Shown: positions 28,701 through 36,797, counted from the stretch's first letter. The stretch is 64,000 nucleotides of DNA from Alistipes sp. (GCA_017559615.1 JAFYRB010000051.1:1-64000); one strand, 5' to 3'. Notes: generated by a model not told the origin, from the letters alone. A program made the numbers and translations.

Positions 28701-29084
28701 GGCAAGAGCCTCGGGGTAGGTACATACCGCCAAGTAGCCATCTTTGAAATTCGAAATGGCATTCAACGCTCCCGTGCGACGGACTATGCCTTGTGGGTCC
28801 TCAGCACCATAGGCCGCCGAGCGTTTATAACCCGATGAGAAGAAGGCAACGCGCTCTTCGTCAAGGAGTTCGTAGAGGTCGTTTACGAGGTATGCTGCGG
28901 CATCGCGGTCATCGGCCAAGAAGATATGTATACCTCCCAGTCGCTCGACCATATCGGCAGCATAAAGCGAATAAGCTCCACCGACCATCTGTTCAAGATG
29001 GACGGTAGAGCCTATATTTTCCAAACTTTTTTTAAGCTCCTCCGCGCGTTTGGAGTTACGGATGAGTCCCTTTAAATAGTTCAT
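25740..29084 (-). CDS. mfd: Transcription-repair coupling factor
   Basis: A 1114-residue ATP-dependent translocase that removes stalled RNA polymerase and recruits UvrA. The N-terminal UvrB-like region (about 1-350), CarD-like RNA-polymerase-interaction domain (about 420-500, VGDYVVHIDHGVGRFGG), helicase motif I GDVGFGKTEVA, DEEQ box (LLIIDEEQKFGV), motif VI QLRGRVGRSDKKG and the C-terminal TRCF domain are all in order. Full length. It sits 17 bases after the rng stop, suggesting one transcript from rng through coaX. Confidence 0.97.
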   Translation of the reverse strand: MNYLKGLIRNSKRAEELKKSLENIGSTVHLEQMVGGAYSLYAADMVERLGGIHIFLADDRDAAAYLVNDLYELLDEERVAFFSSGYKRSAAYGAEDPQGIVRRTGALNAISNFKDGYLAVCTYPEALAETVIDSRSLNAQSLRIAVGDTLEQNDLVEWLVEQGFTRVDFVYEPGQYSVRGGIVDIFSYAESKPYRVDFFGNSVDSLRRFDISSQLSAERPEAVDIIPNIHKSEESGERVSLARFAEGATWWIGDGDFSLRKIADIRRKVLEMAENEDEAQQLARKVTSRQSLLKDWESATITLRKDNIRERQATATITFDTTPQPAFNRNFEMLADDIRWNNERGYTTTILSHNKAQIERLTNIFHQVGRRNVDFRAEDVVLHEGFVDNALKLCVYTDHQIFDRYQRYRIRGEIKRDEQMTVAELNALKVGDYVVHIDHGVGRFGGLVKLNENGRTKEAIKLIYKDNDILFVNVHALHRISRYKSGEGEPPKIYKLGNGAWQKLKATTKKAVKDISRELIALYAKRKASKGFAFSEDSYLQQELEASFKWEDTPDQQTAIAAVKKDMESEQPMDRLVCGDVGFGKTEVAIRAAFKAACDGKQVAVLVPTTILALQHYRSFSERLRDLPVTVEYINRTKSAKESRRIAEDLKAGKIDILIGTHKMLSKQIEFRDLGLLIIDEEQKFGVAAKEKLTQLSVSVDTLTLTATPIPRTLQFSLMGSRDLSVISTPPPNRQPIVTESHVFSEDVIRDAIEEELARGGQVYFVHNRVEDILTIQGLITRLCPKARVGVGHGRMPAEQLEKLIMDFIYGEFDVLLATTIIENGIDIGNANTIIINDAHRFGLSDLHQLRGRVGRSDKKGFCYLLSPPNELLGDEARRRLRAIEEFSDLGSGFNIAMQDLDIRGAGNLLGAEQSGFIADIGIETYQKILNQAISELRAEGLDVSGLSQAENDAMKEVSFVDDATIDIDVDASIPDSYVRSQSEKLRLYREIDAMHTDEQFEALMVRLKDRFGAIPEPVRVLCDVVRLRHEAINLGMEHVKVKNGLMIVRFVGDNNSPFFKTDTFLNMLRKVVSNPERFVVKQYNNRLSMTVRKIYSVAEAVDMLRTLAAAAEA

Positions 29085-29101
29085 TTCGCTTCAGTTAGCA
29101 A

Positions 29102-30652
29102 TTACTCATTAGAGTTTATGAGAAGCGACTCTCCCTTTTTATCGAGGTAACTAACATCAATCATACCGATACTCTGGTCGGTGGTTATCTTGATGCGTAG
29201 CTTGTACTTGAAAATCCAACGAAGCCTTCGTGAGATGAATCCCTGCTCCAAGTAGGCCTTTACATATGGACTTACCCTGAGGTTTACATATTTGAAACCC
29301 TTCTCGGCAAGTAGCTGTATCTGTCCCTCAATCTTCTTCTCGAGGAGTATCGTAGGCTCAATCTTACCTGTGCCGTGGCACGTAGGGCAGGTGTCCGAAA
29401 TCTCGTTAATGGCAATAGGACGTACACGCTGGCGTGTAATCTGCATAAGACCAAACTTCGTAAGCGGAAGGATCGTATGCTTTGCCTTGTCCGAGGCCAT
29501 AAGTTTCTGCATCTCCTGGTAGAGAGTCTGTCGGCTCTGCTGCTTACGCATATCGATGAAGTCGACAATGACAATACCTCCCATATCGCGGAGACGTAGC
29601 TGACGTGCTATCTCGGCTGCTGCGGCGAGGTTTACTTCGAGTGCTGTCTGCTCCTGGTCATCCTCGGCCTTTGTGCGGTTACCCGAGTTAACGTCGATGA
29701 CGTGCATAGCCTCCGTATGCTCGATAATGAGATAGGCACCGCGACGTAGCGATACATACTTTGCAAATAACGACTTTATCTGTTTCGTGACATCGAAGTT
29801 GTCGAAGATTGATACCTTACCCTTATACAACTTCACCATATGCTCCATCTCGGGCTTTATGGCGTGGATATAGCTCTTAATCTCCGAGTGCATCATCTCG
29901 TCGTCAACGATAATCTGGGAGAATGTGTCGTTGAGCGAGTCACGAATAATGGTATTTACGCGGCTCATCTCGCTCATTAGGCGGGTAGGTGCCGCACCCT
30001 TACGCATCGCGTCAAGGGTTTTGTTCCATCTCTCAACAAGAGATAGTATGTCTTGCATAATATCGATGTCCTCGGCCTCGGCAGCTGCCGTACGTATGAT
30101 GACACCGAAGTTCTGTGGTAGTACCTCGAGGGCTACCTTTCTTAGTCGTTTCTTTGCAGCGTTCGAGCGAATCTTCGCAGATACGAAAACCTTATTCGAG
30201 AATGGCACTAACACTACATTTCTACCAGCAAGTGATACATCTGCCGTAAGACGTGGTCCCTTTGTTGATATCGCCTCTTTGGATATCTGAACCATAATGG
30301 TCTGTCCCACTTGAAGATGATCGCCTATGCGTCCCTCCTTCTCCAGCTGTGGCTCGAGCTTCATACTCTCCACACGCACCATACGCTTCTCGCGGCTATC
30401 TACAATACGCTGTAGCGAGGAGAAGTTCTGGCCTAAATCGAGATAGTGGATAAAGGCATCTTTTTCGTGTCCTATGTTCACGAATGCTGCGTTCAGACCC
30501 GGCATAATCTTACGTACGCGGCCAAGGTAGATGTCGCCTACCGAAAAGCCTGTCTGACAGCGTTCTTTGTTCAACTCGACAAGCACCTTGTCCTCACAGA
30601 GTGCTATCGAGACCTCCGTTGGATTTACATTGATGAATAACTCTCTGTTCAT
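29102..30652 (-). CDS. rng: Ribonuclease E/G family endoribonuclease
   Basis: A 516-residue RNase G-type enzyme for rRNA maturation and mRNA decay. It has an embedded S1 domain (about 36-120, VGDIYLGRVRKIMPGLNAAF), catalytic-site motifs MHVIDVNSG and GIVIVDFIDM, and the zinc-link CPTCHGTGK. A C-terminal scaffold like that of RNase E is absent. Preceded by a 140-base leader containing two stem-loops and, further upstream, the mS38-like and HU genes. Downstream is mfd. Confidence 0.94.
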   Translation of the reverse strand: MNRELFINVNPTEVSIALCEDKVLVELNKERCQTGFSVGDIYLGRVRKIMPGLNAAFVNIGHEKDAFIHYLDLGQNFSSLQRIVDSREKRMVRVESMKLEPQLEKEGRIGDHLQVGQTIMVQISKEAISTKGPRLTADVSLAGRNVVLVPFSNKVFVSAKIRSNAAKKRLRKVALEVLPQNFGVIIRTAAAEAEDIDIMQDILSLVERWNKTLDAMRKGAAPTRLMSEMSRVNTIIRDSLNDTFSQIIVDDEMMHSEIKSYIHAIKPEMEHMVKLYKGKVSIFDNFDVTKQIKSLFAKYVSLRRGAYLIIEHTEAMHVIDVNSGNRTKAEDDQEQTALEVNLAAAAEIARQLRLRDMGGIVIVDFIDMRKQQSRQTLYQEMQKLMASDKAKHTILPLTKFGLMQITRQRVRPIAINEISDTCPTCHGTGKIEPTILLEKKIEGQIQLLAEKGFKYVNLRVSPYVKAYLEQGFISRRLRWIFKYKLRIKITTDQSIGMIDVSYLDKKGESLLINSNE

Positions 30653-30710
30653 AGAAACAATGTAAATCAGTTAGATAATCAGAGACCTCAAAAGAGTATC
30701 TCTCTCGATG

Positions 30711-30768
30711 TTTCACCCATCCCCACGGGAGGAGTGAAAATAGGTGAAGCTAAGGACTTGCCTTAGCT
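30711..30768 (-). promoter_or_regulatory. Two stem-loops in the gap upstream of rng
   Basis: A perfect inverted repeat AGCTAAGG/CCTTAGCT with a five-base loop (30748-30768) is followed, on the minus strand, by an imperfect stem between TTTTCACTCCTCCCG and the TGGGTGAAA side (30711-30740). The first may terminate the mS38-like transcript, although no long T run follows; together they could form a structured leader for rng. I saw no TAnnTTTG element between 30653 and 30791. Confidence 0.5.
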
Positions 30769-30791
30769 CCAACTATGTCCTAAAAGAAGGA

Positions 30792-30881
30792 TTACTTCTT
30801 CTTATGACGATTCTTGCGAAGACGCTTCTTACGCTTGTGCGTCGCCATCTTATGACGCTTGTGCTTCTTTCCGTTTGGCAT
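30792..30881 (-). CDS. 29-residue basic protein of the Cox24/AURKAIP1 (mS38-like) type
   Basis: A tiny open frame encoding MPNGKKHKRHKMATHKRKKR followed by nine more residues ending in RKNRHKKK. More than half of the residues are Lys, Arg or His. It matches from memory the short Bacteroidota proteins annotated as AURKAIP1/COX24-domain proteins, the domain of mitochondrial ribosomal small-subunit protein mS38. I infer a ribosome-associated role. Genomic context between HU and rng, with a clear ATG and in-frame TAA, supports a real gene. Confidence 0.8.
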   Translation of the reverse strand: MPNGKKHKRHKMATHKRKKRLRKNRHKKK

Positions 30882-30920
30882 AATTTATAATATTAAAGGT
30901 TTGTAACTTCTGTGTTATCC

Positions 30921-31193
30921 TTATTTAACATCGCTTGAAAAGCTCTTTGCAGGCTTGAAAGCAGGGATGTTGTGCTCTGGAATAGTGATGGTAGTGTTCT
31001 TAGAGATATTACGAGCAACCTTCATAGCACGCTTCTTGATGATGAAGCTACCGAAGCCGCGCAAATATACATTCTGGCCATTTGCCATAGCGTTCTTAAC
31101 GCTCTCCATAAAAGCCTCAACAATAGCCTGAACCTGAATCTTCTCTACGCCAGTTGACTTTGCAATCTCGTTTACGATGTCTGCCTTTGTCAT
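30921..31193 (-). CDS. HU-family DNA-binding protein
   Basis: A 90-residue histone-like protein: MTKADIVNEIAKSTGV opens it, and GFGSFIIKKR leads into the DNA-binding beta arm, with PAFKPAKSF closing it. It bends and compacts DNA. I choose the ATG at 31193 (family start); the longer frame to 31271 would run close to the promoter at 31283. The mS38-like gene follows 39 bases downstream. Confidence 0.95.
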   Translation of the reverse strand: MTKADIVNEIAKSTGVEKIQVQAIVEAFMESVKNAMANGQNVYLRGFGSFIIKKRAMKVARNISKNTTITIPEHNIPAFKPAKSFSSDVK

Positions 31194-31282
31194 AGTTGTA
31201 AATAGTTTATTTTGTTTATTTTTAATACAAGTATTCAACAATCTTTTGCCCAAAATAGGGGCTTTTAGCAAAAAAATGTCTG

Positions 31283-31313
31283 CAAATATACGGCAACTTT
31301 ATATAATATGCAA
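31283..31313 (-). promoter_or_regulatory. Promoter of the HU gene
   Basis: On the minus strand TATATTTG (31283-31290) with TTG at 31311-31313 and 20 bases between. Leader about 85 bases. Confidence 0.7.
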
Positions 31314-31390
31314 GCAAAAAGCTAAAAAATAGACTCTTTTTTATCCTCGCAACCCATTGGGTGGCAAATAATAGACTATTTTGTGGGCTA

Positions 31391-31801
31391 CTATTTGAAG
31401 CTGTTAAGTGCAGTTGCCAAACCTACTACTGCCTGGTCAAGACCATCCTGGATTTTGCTGCCTATCATCATCTTCATCATCATATTCAACTCGGCGTGCA
31501 AAACCATACGGATGCGTGTGTCGCGCTCGGCAACCTCCTTGAGCTGAATCCAAAAGCTGAAATCGACAGGGATGCCACCCTGGTCGGCAACAATCTTAAC
31601 GTGCTTATTCTCAACCTTTTCCTCGATGCGAAGTGCTACCTTCATACCCTTGACCTTGAACGAGCAGCTGTCGGGTGTAGCCTCCCACTCCTCGACCTTA
31701 TCCTGAATAGCTGGTGTCATAAGGTCCATACGCGAGATGATTGGGAAAATCAGTGCTGCGGGGTGGTTTATCTGTTGCTGTTTTGATTCGTATTTCTCCA
31801 T
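31391..31801 (-). CDS. SRPBCC-fold protein
   Basis: A 136-residue small protein that looks like the START/polyketide-cyclase (SRPBCC) hydrophobic-pocket family found in Bacteroidota: an N-terminal strand-helix (INHPAALIFPIISRMDLM), central antiparallel strands, and a long Met-rich C-terminal helix (MVLHAELNMMMKMMIGSKIQ). No signal peptide. Ligand unknown. It lies 43 bases downstream of tsaE. Confidence 0.7.
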   Translation of the reverse strand: MEKYESKQQQINHPAALIFPIISRMDLMTPAIQDKVEEWEATPDSCSFKVKGMKVALRIEEKVENKHVKIVADQGGIPVDFSFWIQLKEVAERDTRIRMVLHAELNMMMKMMIGSKIQDGLDQAVVGLATALNSFK

Positions 31802-31844
31802 AGTTCACATTGTTAATGTAAAAGTGCGACAAAGGTAATCAAAA

Positions 31845-32258
31845 TTACCTAATTACAAAACGGCGTGCTGTCTCCGAGAGAATCTCAATCTTCACAACCA
31901 TAGTATCTTCGGGGAGTAGGGCCTCCACCTTCTCTGGCCACTCCACAAGGCATAACTCACCCGACGAGAGGTACTCCTCGGAGCCAAAGTCGAGGGCCTC
32001 CTCGATACGGTCGATGCGATACATATCGAAGTGGTATATCGTGCGCTCTCCCTCATACTGGTTTACGATTGCAAACGTAGGGCTTGTCACATCATCCTCC
32101 GAGCCGAGATACTTTGCTATCTGGCTTACGAGAGTGGTCTTACCAGCACCCATAGGAGCGTCGAGAGCCACGACAGTTCTGCCGTTGAGCGACTCCACAA
32201 CAGCCTCAGCAACCTTATCAAGTTCGTCCAATGAATTTATCTCTATAATCTTCTCCAT
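31845..32258 (-). CDS. tsaE: tRNA threonylcarbamoyladenosine biosynthesis ATPase TsaE
   Basis: A 137-residue P-loop protein that works with TsaB and TsaD to make t6A37 in ANN-decoding tRNAs. Walker A reads DAPMGAGKTTLVSQIA; TSPTFAIVNQYEG and HFDMYRI are the family's other conserved blocks, and LVEWPEK closes the core. Normal length. Starts 30 bases after the end of the broken porX gene. Confidence 0.95.
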   Translation of the reverse strand: MEKIIEINSLDELDKVAEAVVESLNGRTVVALDAPMGAGKTTLVSQIAKYLGSEDDVTSPTFAIVNQYEGERTIYHFDMYRIDRIEEALDFGSEEYLSSGELCLVEWPEKVEALLPEDTMVVKIEILSETARRFVIR

Positions 32259-32288
32259 ATTCTATTTATATATATAAGTATTAGGCGG

Positions 32289-32663
32289 TTATCTTCTCTT
32301 TGGCTTCAGCACCGCAAATGGAACTATCATCTCCTCCATAGATATTCCGCCGTGCTGGAAGGTATTTTTGTAGTAGCGTATATGTCTATTCGCGTCGTTG
32401 TTGTAGACCAAGAAGTCGCGGTTGTAGGCAAAGATATAGCTCGATGTGAGGCGTCCCGAAGGGAGCTGTACATCCTCGGGGCGTGTAACCTCATACACCT
32501 CGCGGGCGTTGTAGGCAAGGTTACGGCCGGTCTTATATCGTAAGTTTGGCGATGTCTCCTTGTCGCCCGTCACGCGCACAGGGTTATCAACACGTATAGT
32601 GCCGTGGTCGGAGGTTATGATAACCTTATGTCCGTGTTCGGCAAGTAGCTTGAGGAGTGTTTA
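32289..32663 (-). pseudogene. porX: C-terminal remainder of porX after an in-frame TAA
   Basis: The reading frame of the upstream PorX-like gene continues unchanged past a TAA at 32661-32663 for about 124 codons to a normal stop at 32289. The continuation reads TLLKLLAEHGHKVIITSDHG and ends VPFAVLKPKRR. It contains the SDHGT metal-binding motif of the alkaline-phosphatase-like PglZ domain, so the upstream product lacks part of the active site. The joined frame would be 519 residues plus the TAA position, the size of intact PorX. There is no convincing start codon inside this piece. Confidence 0.75.
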
Positions 32664-33848
32664 TAGCTCCGAATGTTCAAACCACGAGCGGGTGAGGGAG
32701 CGGAAGGCAGCCTCATCGTCGGTAAGCTCGCGGATGATATCAGTTTCGGTACGTGAGTGCGAGAGGATGTCAAGGAAATTGTAGATGATGACCGAGAAAT
32801 CGGCATCGTAGACACGTTGCATATTCTCCAACAGTCTACGGCCAGCCTCGGGGCGCACCAACTTGTCGAACGACATCTTATACTTCTTACCCGATTGAGT
32901 AATAAGACGTTGCAGGAACTCCTCCTCGTACATATTTTTGCCGCCATCCTCATTGTCGTTAAGCCACTTGTCGGGCATAAGACGGTCTATGGCAAGGGGC
33001 ATAAGGCCTGCAAAGAGAGCATTGCGAGCATACTGCGTTGCAGTGGGGAGTATGGCGCAGTAGAAGTCGTCGGTAGCGATGTCGAAGTAGTCACGAAGCA
33101 TCGGTGCGATGGTGCGCCACTGGTCGTAACGCATATTATCAATAAGTAGCAGCGTAGTGTGCGAGGCGCTATCCACCTCTGGGAAGATGCGGCGGCGCAT
33201 AACCGTATGCGACATCGTAGGAATCTCCTCCTCCGCCGTACGCTGGTTTATCCAATTGAAGTAGTTGCGGCGCACGAACTTCGAGAACTCCTGATTAGCC
33301 TCGTTCTTCTGGTATGACAATACCTCACGGATGCTCTTATCCGAGGATGTTGAAAGCTCTATCTCCCAGCCTACAATCTTGCGATAGAGGGCGCACCAAT
33401 CGGCAAACGACGATGCCGACATCTGCTGCGAGGCGATGCGTCCGAACTCGGCACGATAGTCTGCCGTAGTCTGCTCTGTTACAAGCTGTTTCGAGTGTAG
33501 GTTCTTCTTGATAGATAGAAGCACCTGGTTGGGATTTACGGGCTTGATGATGTAGTCGGCAATCTTCGAACCTATGGCCTTATCCATAATATTCTCCTCC
33601 TCGCTCTTGGTAACCATAATAACGGGTAGCGAGGGGTGAGCGTTCTTGATAAGTGGCAGAGTCTCAAGACCTGTCATACCTGGCATCATCTCGTCGAGGA
33701 TTACAAGGTCGTAGGCCGTGCTACCCACCATCTCCACAGCATCGTAGCCATTGTTGCAGGTATCCACCTCATAGCCCTTGCTCGTGAGGAACATAACGTG
33801 AGGCTTGAGAAGATCTATCTCATCGTCAACCCAAAGTATCTTATTCAT
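32661..33848 (-). CDS. porX: PorX-like response regulator, truncated within the PglZ domain
   Basis: A 395-residue protein: a CheY-type receiver domain (about 1-120; acidic pocket VDDE, phospho-acceptor Asp52 in LDEMMPGMTG), a helical linker, and the start of a PglZ alkaline-phosphatase-like domain (TTLLLIDNMRYDQW holds the first metal and nucleophile region). PorX with the sensor PorY controls the type IX secretion system in Porphyromonas, and the family is widespread in Bacteroidota. Here the frame ends at a TAA after WFEHSEL, before the second metal-binding motif. Either a real nonsense mutation, a sequencing error, or a shortened but still signalling protein. Confidence 0.8.
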   Translation of the reverse strand: MNKILWVDDEIDLLKPHVMFLTSKGYEVDTCNNGYDAVEMVGSTAYDLVILDEMMPGMTGLETLPLIKNAHPSLPVIMVTKSEEENIMDKAIGSKIADYIIKPVNPNQVLLSIKKNLHSKQLVTEQTTADYRAEFGRIASQQMSASSFADWCALYRKIVGWEIELSTSSDKSIREVLSYQKNEANQEFSKFVRRNYFNWINQRTAEEEIPTMSHTVMRRRIFPEVDSASHTTLLLIDNMRYDQWRTIAPMLRDYFDIATDDFYCAILPTATQYARNALFAGLMPLAIDRLMPDKWLNDNEDGGKNMYEEEFLQRLITQSGKKYKMSFDKLVRPEAGRRLLENMQRVYDADFSVIIYNFLDILSHSRTETDIIRELTDDEAAFRSLTRSWFEHSEL

Positions 33849-33862
33849 ATCTCAATTCGTTT

Positions 33863-34471
33863 TTATCTTTTGCCGTATAACGCATCTATGACGCGAATAA
33901 TTGTGGGGTAACTTGTTTTGAGTGCCTCCGTAAGTTCTGCGTCGTTGAACCATCTCGCCGCTGTAATTCCCTCCTCGGACTGTGCATTAAGGTTGCCGCA
34001 CTCGGTCTCCATAGCCCACCAATCGGTAGATTTCAGCTCCCACTGGCCATAGGTGTCGTAGGCGTGCCACGTCGTAGCGATAGGCTCTCCGCCTATGATT
34101 TTAGCCCTTACGCCCGTCTCTTCCTCTACTTCGCGCAGCGCAGCATCGTAGCTACTTTCGCTCTCCTCGATATGACCTTTAGGAAGGTCCCAGCGACCAC
34201 GAAGCTCAATCATCAGTACCTCGCCCTGATGGTTCTTTACCACACCTCCCGCGGCCCTTACCATCTTAAACTCGCTGGCTAATAGCGAGAAAGTATGCTC
34301 GGGATTGGGGGTAATTATGGCTATAAATTTGTCGGTCTCGACTTTTTTTAGTAATTTCGCTCGCGAAATGTATAGCGAGGCATCCGTCTCTATAGTTGCG
34401 TAGTGTGATGCAGGGATAGTTGTTGTTATAACTACCTCTGTGCCACCGAAATATATAGAGTATTGCTGCAT
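33863..34471 (-). CDS. NUDIX hydrolase
   Basis: A 202-residue protein with an N-terminal region of about 75 residues and a NUDIX domain carrying the full box GHIEESESSYDAALREVEEE followed by TGV. It hydrolyses a nucleoside-diphosphate-linked substrate that cannot be named from the sequence. I choose the ATG at 34471 (MQQYSIYF) because the longer frame to 34495 would start inside the promoter element at 34493-34500. Upstream of porX by 14 bases, so co-transcribed. Confidence 0.88.
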   Translation of the reverse strand: MQQYSIYFGGTEVVITTTIPASHYATIETDASLYISRAKLLKKVETDKFIAIITPNPEHTFSLLASEFKMVRAAGGVVKNHQGEVLMIELRGRWDLPKGHIEESESSYDAALREVEEETGVRAKIIGGEPIATTWHAYDTYGQWELKSTDWWAMETECGNLNAQSEEGITAARWFNDAELTEALKTSYPTIIRVIDALYGKR

Positions 34472-34492
34472 ATACGTTAATCGTTTCAACCA

Positions 34493-34500
34493 CAAAGATA
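34493..34500 (-). promoter_or_regulatory. -7 element of the NUDIX-porX-tsaE transcript
   Basis: TATCTTTG on the minus strand, 21 bases before the chosen NUDIX start. Candidate upstream TTGs are off the ideal spacing. Confidence 0.55.
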
Positions 34501-34539
34501 CATATTAAAAGGGACAAACTAAACAACAATACAATATTT

Positions 34540-36654
34540 ATGAAAAAAATTCTATTTCTTATGACTTTTGCAACAATGCTCACTATGGGTGGTTGCGTGA
34601 AGGAGGGTGGTGATGCACCAAAGCCTCTTCAGATTGATAATGCCCTCACGGCAGAGGAGAAGGCCGAGGGTAAGTTTACTCCAGAGATTATGTGGAAGAT
34701 GAGCCGTATCGGCGCACAGACACTCTCTCCAGATGGCTCGCAGCTCCTCTACACCGTTACGCAGTACAACCTTGCGGAGAACCGTGGCGTAACATTTTTG
34801 TGGTTGCGCGATATGGCAACAGGCGTAGAGCGTGCCTTGACCGACAACACCTCTACAAACACTGCTCCACAGTGGCTCGACAACCAGACTATCGCATTTA
34901 TGTCTAACCGCTCGGGTGCTATGCAGGCTTGGTCGATGGGCGTTGATGGCTCGAACCTTACACAGGTGACTGATATCGAGGGTGGTATCGAGGGCTTCGG
35001 CATCGCTGGTGACCACGCTTTCTATGTTCAGCGCGTGAAGGTTGCTCCATTGAAGGGCTCGGATAAGTATGGCGATATGGATAAGTCAAAGGTACGTGTT
35101 TATGACGACCTTATGGTACGCCACTGGGACTATTGGGATGATGGCTCATACCTCCATATCTTCGCCGCTGACTATGCTAACGGTAAGATTGTAAATGGCA
35201 AGGATATCATCGGCGCTGATAAGGCTTACGATGCTCCTCTTGCTCCATACTTCGACACTGCGGAGATTCGCCTCTCACCAGATGGCTCGCAGCTTGCATA
35301 CACTTGTAAGCCACTTACAGGCGTTGATTATGCCCTCTCTACAGATTCGGATATCTTCCTCTACGACTTCGCTACGGAGGCTACACGTAACCTCTCGAAG
35401 GAGGCTGCTGCAACTGGCGTAGATAAGTTCGTGGGCTATGATAAGTACCCAGTGTTCTCGCCTAACGGTAAGAAGATTGCATTCCGCTCGCAGCGTCGCC
35501 CAGGTAACGAGGCTGACCAGCAGCGTTTGTGGGTTTATGACCTTGAGACTAACGAGTGTACATACATCACACGTGGTCAGGATTACTGCGTAACTGAGGT
35601 TGCGTGGGATGGCGACGAGGCTATCTACTTCGTACTTCCTTGGCGTGGTACTCACCAGGTGGCTCATATCGACCTTGCAGGTAATATGAAGCACATCACA
35701 AAGGGTAATCACGATATCAACAACTTCACATTCGCAGGTGGTAAGATTGTTGCCAATATGAACACTATCTCGAAGGCTGTTGAGCTTTATGATGTTAACC
35801 TTGAGAGCGGTGAGTTGACACAGCTTACAGATGTAAACCGTGAGATTTACGACAATATTAAGTTTGGTGAGGTTCAGGAGCGCTGGATTACTACTACCGA
35901 CGGTAAGAAGATGCTCACTTGGGTTATCCTTCCTCCAAACTTCGACCCTACGAAGAAGTATCCTACACTCCTCTACTGTCAGGGTGGCCCACAGAGCACC
36001 GTATCGCAGTTCTGGAGCTATCGTTGGAACTTCCAGCTTATGGCTGCTGAGGGTTATGTTGTTGTAGCACCTAACCGCCGTGGTTGTCCTTCATTTGGTC
36101 AGGAGTGGACCGACCAGATTTCTGGTGACTACTCTGGTCAGAATATCAAGGACTACCTCGCAGCTATTGACGAGGTGTCGAAGGAGCCTTGGGTAGATGT
36201 TGACCATCGTGGTTGCGTAGGTGCTTCATATGGTGGCTACTCTACATACTACCTTGCTGGTGTTCACGAGAATCGCTTTAAGGCATTTATTGCACACTGC
36301 GGTATCTTCAACTTCGAGTCTATGTATGGTCACACCGAGGAGCTCTTCTTCGTTACTAACGACTATGGTGGTGCATACTGGGAGAGCGATAACGCTACTG
36401 CAATGCGCTCTTACGCTAACTCGCCACATAAGAAGGTTGCTAACTGGAACGCACCTATTATGATTATCACAGGTGAGAAGGATTACCGTATCCCTTATAG
36501 CCAGTCACTTGAGGCCTTCACCGCAGCACGTGTTCAGGGCCTTGACGCACGCTTGGTATCTTTCGAGAACGAGGCACATCAGGTATTCCAGCCACAGAAC
36601 TCTGTAGTTTGGAATCGTGAGTTCTTCGATTGGCTCAACACTTACCTCAAATAA
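34540..36654 (+). CDS. Exported S9-family serine peptidase (prolyl-oligopeptidase type)
   Basis: A 704-residue lipoprotein: signal peptide with lipobox TMGGC near residue 19. A beta-propeller built of WD40-like PD40 repeats (LSPDGSQLLYTVT, LSPDGSQLAYTCK, FSPNGKKIAFRSQ) covers about residues 50-430. The C-terminal alpha/beta-hydrolase has GASYGGYS with Ser563, Asp648 (GEKDYRIPY) and His680 (NEAHQVF), the complete triad. It removes dipeptides or cuts short peptides outside the inner membrane. Codon bias indicates high expression. Single gene, followed by a terminator. Confidence 0.93.
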   Translation: MKKILFLMTFATMLTMGGCVKEGGDAPKPLQIDNALTAEEKAEGKFTPEIMWKMSRIGAQTLSPDGSQLLYTVTQYNLAENRGVTFLWLRDMATGVERALTDNTSTNTAPQWLDNQTIAFMSNRSGAMQAWSMGVDGSNLTQVTDIEGGIEGFGIAGDHAFYVQRVKVAPLKGSDKYGDMDKSKVRVYDDLMVRHWDYWDDGSYLHIFAADYANGKIVNGKDIIGADKAYDAPLAPYFDTAEIRLSPDGSQLAYTCKPLTGVDYALSTDSDIFLYDFATEATRNLSKEAAATGVDKFVGYDKYPVFSPNGKKIAFRSQRRPGNEADQQRLWVYDLETNECTYITRGQDYCVTEVAWDGDEAIYFVLPWRGTHQVAHIDLAGNMKHITKGNHDINNFTFAGGKIVANMNTISKAVELYDVNLESGELTQLTDVNREIYDNIKFGEVQERWITTTDGKKMLTWVILPPNFDPTKKYPTLLYCQGGPQSTVSQFWSYRWNFQLMAAEGYVVVAPNRRGCPSFGQEWTDQISGDYSGQNIKDYLAAIDEVSKEPWVDVDHRGCVGASYGGYSTYYLAGVHENRFKAFIAHCGIFNFESMYGHTEELFFVTNDYGGAYWESDNATAMRSYANSPHKKVANWNAPIMIITGEKDYRIPYSQSLEAFTAARVQGLDARLVSFENEAHQVFQPQNSVVWNREFFDWLNTYLK

Positions 36655-36691
36655 TTGGGCGTACGCGGGTGTTAGCACCTTGTAATTACGG

Positions 36692-36721
36692 AGGCGGCAA
36701 CGGAGATTTCTGTTGTCGCCT
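36692..36721 (+). terminator. Terminator after the S9 peptidase gene
   Basis: AGGCGGCAAC and GTTGTCGCCT form a stem (one G-T pair) 37 bases after the stop, followed by a moderately T-rich stretch. Confidence 0.6.
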
Positions 36722-36753
36722 CTTCGTTTCTGAATGTTACCTCGTTACGCTTT

Positions 36754-36770
36754 AATATGTTAATATTTTG
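36754..36770 (+). repeat. AT-rich 17-base motif shared with 39212-39228
   Basis: AATATGTTAATATTTTG here and AATATGCTAATATTTTG at 39212-39228 differ at one position. Both lie upstream of repeat-rich lipoprotein genes; here the motif includes the TTG of the promoter. Confidence 0.5.
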
Positions 36771-36797
36771 TTGTTTGCGAAAAAAATAGTACCTTTG
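36768..36797 (+). promoter_or_regulatory. Promoter of the 760-residue lipoprotein gene
   Basis: TTG (36768-36770) and TACCTTTG (36790-36797) with 19 bases between. Leader about 50 bases to the ATG at 36852. Confidence 0.75.

Noticed and set aside
31194..31271. Longer start for the HU gene
   Set aside because: Family sequence starts exactly at 31193, and the extension approaches the promoter at 31283.
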